The notes under the pieces: model-generated
The model's input: only the letters and a program-made list of their open reading frames with translations
What the model was told of the DNA's origin: nothing
The model's database searches: none
Program-made: the position numbers and the translations under genes
Virus record (IMG/VR): IMGVR_UViG_3300035670_000790
Span: 1-33,690 of that record
Reading direction: 5' to 3' (one strand)
From: a virus
DNA: 33,690 nucleotides
Part shown: one piece after another, positions 31,732 to 33,690 of the stretch
Numbering within the stretch: position 1 is the stretch's first letter
How the letters are laid out: each line of letters starts with the position of its first letter

Positions 31732-31919
31732 AAAAGCATCATCTAGTCAAAATAGAATGGCGAGATCCTTGTTCAGATTGGCCGTGGTTTTTTATCATTG
31801 GATTTGATGGTGAATGGGTGCATTTGCGCGGCGCGGATTACCCGGATGGAACTGGGAAACACGACGGATCATCATTCTGGGTTCACAGAAATGAGATCAA
31901 GTCAATGATTGATGCCTAA
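31728..31919 (+). CDS. Cassette ORF, 63 residues
   Basis: MKKHHLVKIEWRDPCSDWPW and on, rich in Trp and His, ending NEIKSMIDA. The LVKIEWRDP and EWVHLRGAD strands suggest a small beta barrel (SH3-like), only a guess. It begins in the border box and has no separate ribosome-binding site; the overlapping leader peptide can supply translation. The TAA stop is in the next site's left box. Confidence 0.6.
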   Translation: MKKHHLVKIEWRDPCSDWPWFFIIGFDGEWVHLRGADYPDGTGKHDGSSFWVHRNEIKSMIDA

Positions 31920-31967
31920 CCCACAGCTAACCGGCGCGAAGCGTCCGAGTTGAGCGAATTTTTAGGC
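31914..31967 (+). repeat. attC-like site 5, first of array 3
   Basis: Outer boxes GCCTAAC (31914-31920) and TTTAGGC (31961-31967; first G of GTTAGGC changed to T). Arms GCTAACCGG (31926-31934) and CCGAGTTGAGC (31945-31955) pair except A31948 and G31952. The arms are identical to those of 26076-26134 while the loop differs (CGCGAAGCGT), showing the same site family. Confidence 0.88.
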
Positions 31968-31994
31968 GGCAACTAACTACAGAGGATAAACAGA

Positions 31995-32312
31995 ATGAAA
32001 CGCGATAAATATAAGTTACAAAAAGACTTTGAGGGCCGGTTTGCCGGTAGATTCGGAAATAATATCGTTTCCAAAAAAACACCATCTGGTGAATATGAAA
32101 ACGGCGATGTATTGGCTATGTATTGCGGATATGTTGCCGGGATAGACTCTGTGAAAATAAAAGTCCCGGCAACTTCAGTAAGATGGCGCGATGCAAATAC
32201 CGCAAAGCTAGAGGATATTTTAAATGCCGAAATAGAAATGAGAAATAAATTTATAGACGCCTGTCGAGAGGCTGGTATAGAGCCGGTATTCGGTGGAGAT
32301 ATAGATGATTGA
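31995..32312 (+). CDS. Cassette ORF, 105 residues
   Basis: MKRDKYKLQKDFEGRFAGRF, then EIEMRNKFIDACREAGIEPV and an acidic end. AGAGGATAAACAG precedes ATG 31995. Basic first half, helical second half; no family recognised. Its cassette is the only one whose two ends do not match: TTTAGGC on the left, GTATAAC on the right (32314-32320). Confidence 0.6.
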   Translation: MKRDKYKLQKDFEGRFAGRFGNNIVSKKTPSGEYENGDVLAMYCGYVAGIDSVKIKVPATSVRWRDANTAKLEDILNAEIEMRNKFIDACREAGIEPVFGGDIDD

Positions 32313-32313
32313 C

Positions 32314-32400
32314 GTATAACCCAGAGCTGAGGGGCGAGAGATGAGCGAAGCGAAGAACGAGTCCAGTGGCGAAGCCACGACCTCTAGCGAGTTGTTATGT
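32314..32400 (+). repeat. attC-like site 6 (87 bp, extended loop)
   Basis: Outer boxes GTATAAC (32314-32320) and GTTATGT (32394-32400). Arms GCTGAGG (32326-32332) and CCTCTAGC (32381-32388) pair except T32385. The long loop has an inner GTGGC...GCCAC hairpin and contains the ATG (32341) of the next ORF. Confidence 0.85.
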
Positions 32401-32601
32401 TGCAGAGAGTGCGGAAACACTTTTATAGAATGTTTCCCATCTTGGTGGGTTGGCTGCAAACCGTGCAATAACCATGTTAGCGGGGCGACACGCAGCGGTG
32501 CGGTTTCCAGATGGAATAAGCAACATAACCAGTTTATTCAGCGGTGCGCAGCATCCGCTGGAATTAGTTGTTATATGCCACATGGAGAAATCACATGGTA
32601 G
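32341..32601 (+). CDS. Cassette ORF with Lar-like zinc ribbon, fused through two attC-like sites
   Basis: 86 residues. The core CCRECGNTFIECFPSWWVGC, KPCNNHVSG and AVSRWNKQ has the spacing of short zinc-ribbon proteins of the Lar restriction-alleviation type (C-x2-C ... C-x2-C/N, then A-x-x-x-W-N). The first ~19 residues are read from the loop of site 6, the last ~17 from site 7 and the next cassette's beginning, because this frame has no stop in the box ACATAAC. The native product may thus be a chimera or start at an alternative codon near 32391. The cassette is only 32394-32529. Confidence 0.5.
   Translation: MSEAKNESSGEATTSSELLCCRECGNTFIECFPSWWVGCKPCNNHVSGATRSGAVSRWNKQHNQFIQRCAASAGISCYMPHGEITW
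32523..32576 (+). repeat. attC-like site 7
   Basis: Outer boxes ACATAAC (32523-32529) and GTTATAT (32570-32576). Arms ATTCAGCGG (32536-32544) and CCGCTGGAAT (32555-32564) pair with a single extra G on the right arm around loop TGCGCAGCAT. The arms differ in sequence from the GCTAACCGG family but keep the same architecture and bulge position, so structure is conserved rather than sequence. Confidence 0.87.
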
Positions 32602-32972
32602 TCACAGGCAGGGTACATGGAGCGGCAGCCAGAAAATATGCTGGTTATTGCTACAGAAAGCCTATAAAAACTAGGCTTGATATTTTTTCGATTGATCCCG
32701 CAAGGATTGATCCTTTACATGAATACCCGAGAATAATAGAAAAGCCCATGTACCCAGCGGAATGCAAAACTGTTGATCTGGCGGATTATGAAGCGTTTAT
32801 TGGCGCAATGAATGAGAAAGGTGAAAGCCAATTAACCATAACTATGCTGCCAAACGAGTACACACAAGCTGAAGTGCCGCTGGTAGTTTACGAGATGACA
32901 ATAAACGGGATACTGCCAAACAGTGGTTTTTGTATCGACGAGGCTATGAGACGCTGTTTCAGTGGCATATAA
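32595..32972 (+). CDS. Cassette ORF, 125 residues
   Basis: MVVTGRVHGAAARKYAGYCY and on, then IDPARIDPLHEYPRIIEKPM and LTITMLPNEYTQAEVPLVVY. ATG 32595 has GGAGAAA upstream; a longer frame from 32568 begins inside the attC box. Alpha/beta character, no family recognised. Its cassette has the best ends of all: GTTATATGCCAC (32570-32581) and GTGGCATATAAC (32962-32973), 12 of 12. Confidence 0.65.
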   Translation: MVVTGRVHGAAARKYAGYCYRKPIKTRLDIFSIDPARIDPLHEYPRIIEKPMYPAECKTVDLADYEAFIGAMNEKGESQLTITMLPNEYTQAEVPLVVYEMTINGILPNSGFCIDEAMRRCFSGI

Positions 32973-32973
32973 C

Positions 32974-33033
32974 ACTGGGTTAGACATCACATGACGCAAA
33001 ACATCCCGTAATATCAGCGGAATGTCTAATACC
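32974..33033 (+). repeat. Type B palindrome, copy 3 with inverted core, right end of array 3
   Basis: ACTGG, GTTAGACATCACAT and TATCAGCGGAATGTCTAATACC are the same as in copy 2, but the 18-base core is GACGCAAAACATCCCGTA (32993-33010). That matches the reverse complement of copy 1's core at 16 of 18 positions and of copy 2's at 15 of 18, and does not match either core in direct orientation. It follows the last cassette end at 32973. Confidence 0.82.
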
Positions 33034-33085
33034 ACAGCACCAAAAAGCATGGAACAATACAGACTCAATACATCGGAGAATGGTT

Positions 33086-33397
33086 ATGACTGAACAGTTT
33101 ATGAGCATAGACGACATCAGGGATTTACTTGGAGACCCTGTATACTACCCGACTGAGGTGGTGGGCATGATCGCCGAACGTGTGGCGAATATTAACGCTG
33201 CTGCCCTAGCGCACACTGTGTTTTTTAGCATTAACAAGTTTGCCAGTTACACAGTAATGAGCCGTGAAGCTGACAAGGCAGACATCAATATCGAGACAAT
33301 AAAGAAATACATAATAAAGCAGCATCCAATGGTAGCTATTGACTGCACCAAGGAACTGCTGGATATGTACAGATCATTAGAGGAGTGGGATGTATGA
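33086..33397 (+). CDS. Hypothetical early protein, 103 residues
   Basis: MTEQFMSIDDIRDLLGDPVY and on, helical; starts at ATG 33086 because CGGAG lies seven bases upstream (ATG 33080 is too close). It is the first phage gene after array 3 and ends at an ATGA overlap with the Sak3-like gene, so it belongs to the recombination operon. Function unknown. Confidence 0.65.
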   Translation: MTEQFMSIDDIRDLLGDPVYYPTEVVGMIAERVANINAAALAHTVFFSINKFASYTVMSREADKADINIETIKKYIIKQHPMVAIDCTKELLDMYRSLEEWDV

Positions 33398-33690
33398 GTA
33401 AGGTGGCGGAAGTGTGGAAAACCCTGTCAGCAGTAGATTGCAGTAAGCAGGTTGAAAAAAAAGGTCAGCTATCCTACCTGTCGTGGACATGGGCTTGGCA
33501 GATACTAATGGAGTATTATCCTTCCAGCACATTCGAGTTTCACCCTGACACGCACCAAGGCGAAACTGTAATGGTATCGTGTACCGTTACAGTTGAGGGC
33601 ATGGCTAGGACAATGTGGCTACCAGTAATGGATAACCGCAATAAATCAATAGTTAACCCAACAAGCAGGGAAATCAGTGACGCACGGATG
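33394..33690 (+). CDS. Sak3/DUF1071-type single-strand annealing protein (partial)
   Basis: The first 99 residues before the window end. VEKKGQLSYLSWTWAWQILM with EYYP and TMVSCTVTVEG... MARTMWLPVMDN is the N-terminal signature of DUF1071, the Sak3 family of phage single-strand DNA annealing proteins. With NinB and NinG it would complete a lambda-like recombination set. ATG 33394 overlaps the previous stop (ATGA). The C-terminus is outside the window. Confidence 0.85.
   Translation, partial: MSKVAEVWKTLSAVDCSKQVEKKGQLSYLSWTWAWQILMEYYPSSTFEFHPDTHQGETVMVSCTVTVEGMARTMWLPVMDNRNKSIVNPTSREISDARM

Noticed and set aside
32450-32674. Overlapping plus-strand ORF 32450-32674
   Set aside because: It lies in a different frame across the zinc-ribbon ORF and the start of the next cassette ORF and shows no protein-like features.

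Overview
The window is most of a tailed-phage genome with a short-tailed (podovirus) virion, probably infecting a proteobacterium; the host cannot be named from sequence. Evidence is the run portal - scaffold - major capsid - tail tubular A - tail tubular B - internal core proteins - terminase - T7-type tail fibre - holin - endolysin on the minus strand, plus a plus-strand replication/recombination module. No RNA polymerase, repressor/integrase pair, rRNA, tRNA or CRISPR was seen.

Layout. (1) 1-1610, plus strand: end of a gene, a NUMOD4/HNH-like gene and a small cassette array (517-1430) carrying a cytosine-methyltransferase-fold gene. (2) 25646 down to 1607, minus strand: one long, tightly coupled late operon (ATGA, TAATG and TGATG overlaps almost throughout), starting from a good tandem sigma-70-type promoter at 25660-25702. 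Two hairpins flank the capsid region. (3) 25709-33690, plus strand: early operon, divergent from the late one, with small unknown genes, an ASCH/PUA-like gene, a replication initiator with an iteron origin inside it, NinG, NinB and the start of a Sak3/DUF1071 annealing protein. If the genome is circular or circularly permuted, the two transcription units diverge at about 25.7 kb and converge at 1.61 kb.

The outstanding feature is three integron-like gene-cassette arrays embedded in the phage early region (about 0.5-1.43 kb, 26.08-27.08 kb, 31.72-33.03 kb). Small ORFs are separated by attC-like palindromes: outer boxes of the form RYYYAAC...GTTRRRY (often ATATAAC...GTTATAT or GCCTAAC...GTTAGGC) and inner arms with one or two unpaired bases always on the right-hand arm. 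Eight of nine cassettes start and end with their own matching 7-12 bp inverted repeat, as expected of units that circularise and fold. Each array ends at the same different palindrome ('type B'), one copy of which has its core inverted. The bulge position implies that the attC sites point opposite to the ORFs. No IntI-type integrase gene is in the window, so mobilisation would need one supplied by the host or encoded outside it.

The phage is thus a mosaic: T7-like virion and late genes, lambda-like replication origin and recombination genes, and integron-like accessory cassettes placed where the early operon transcribes them.
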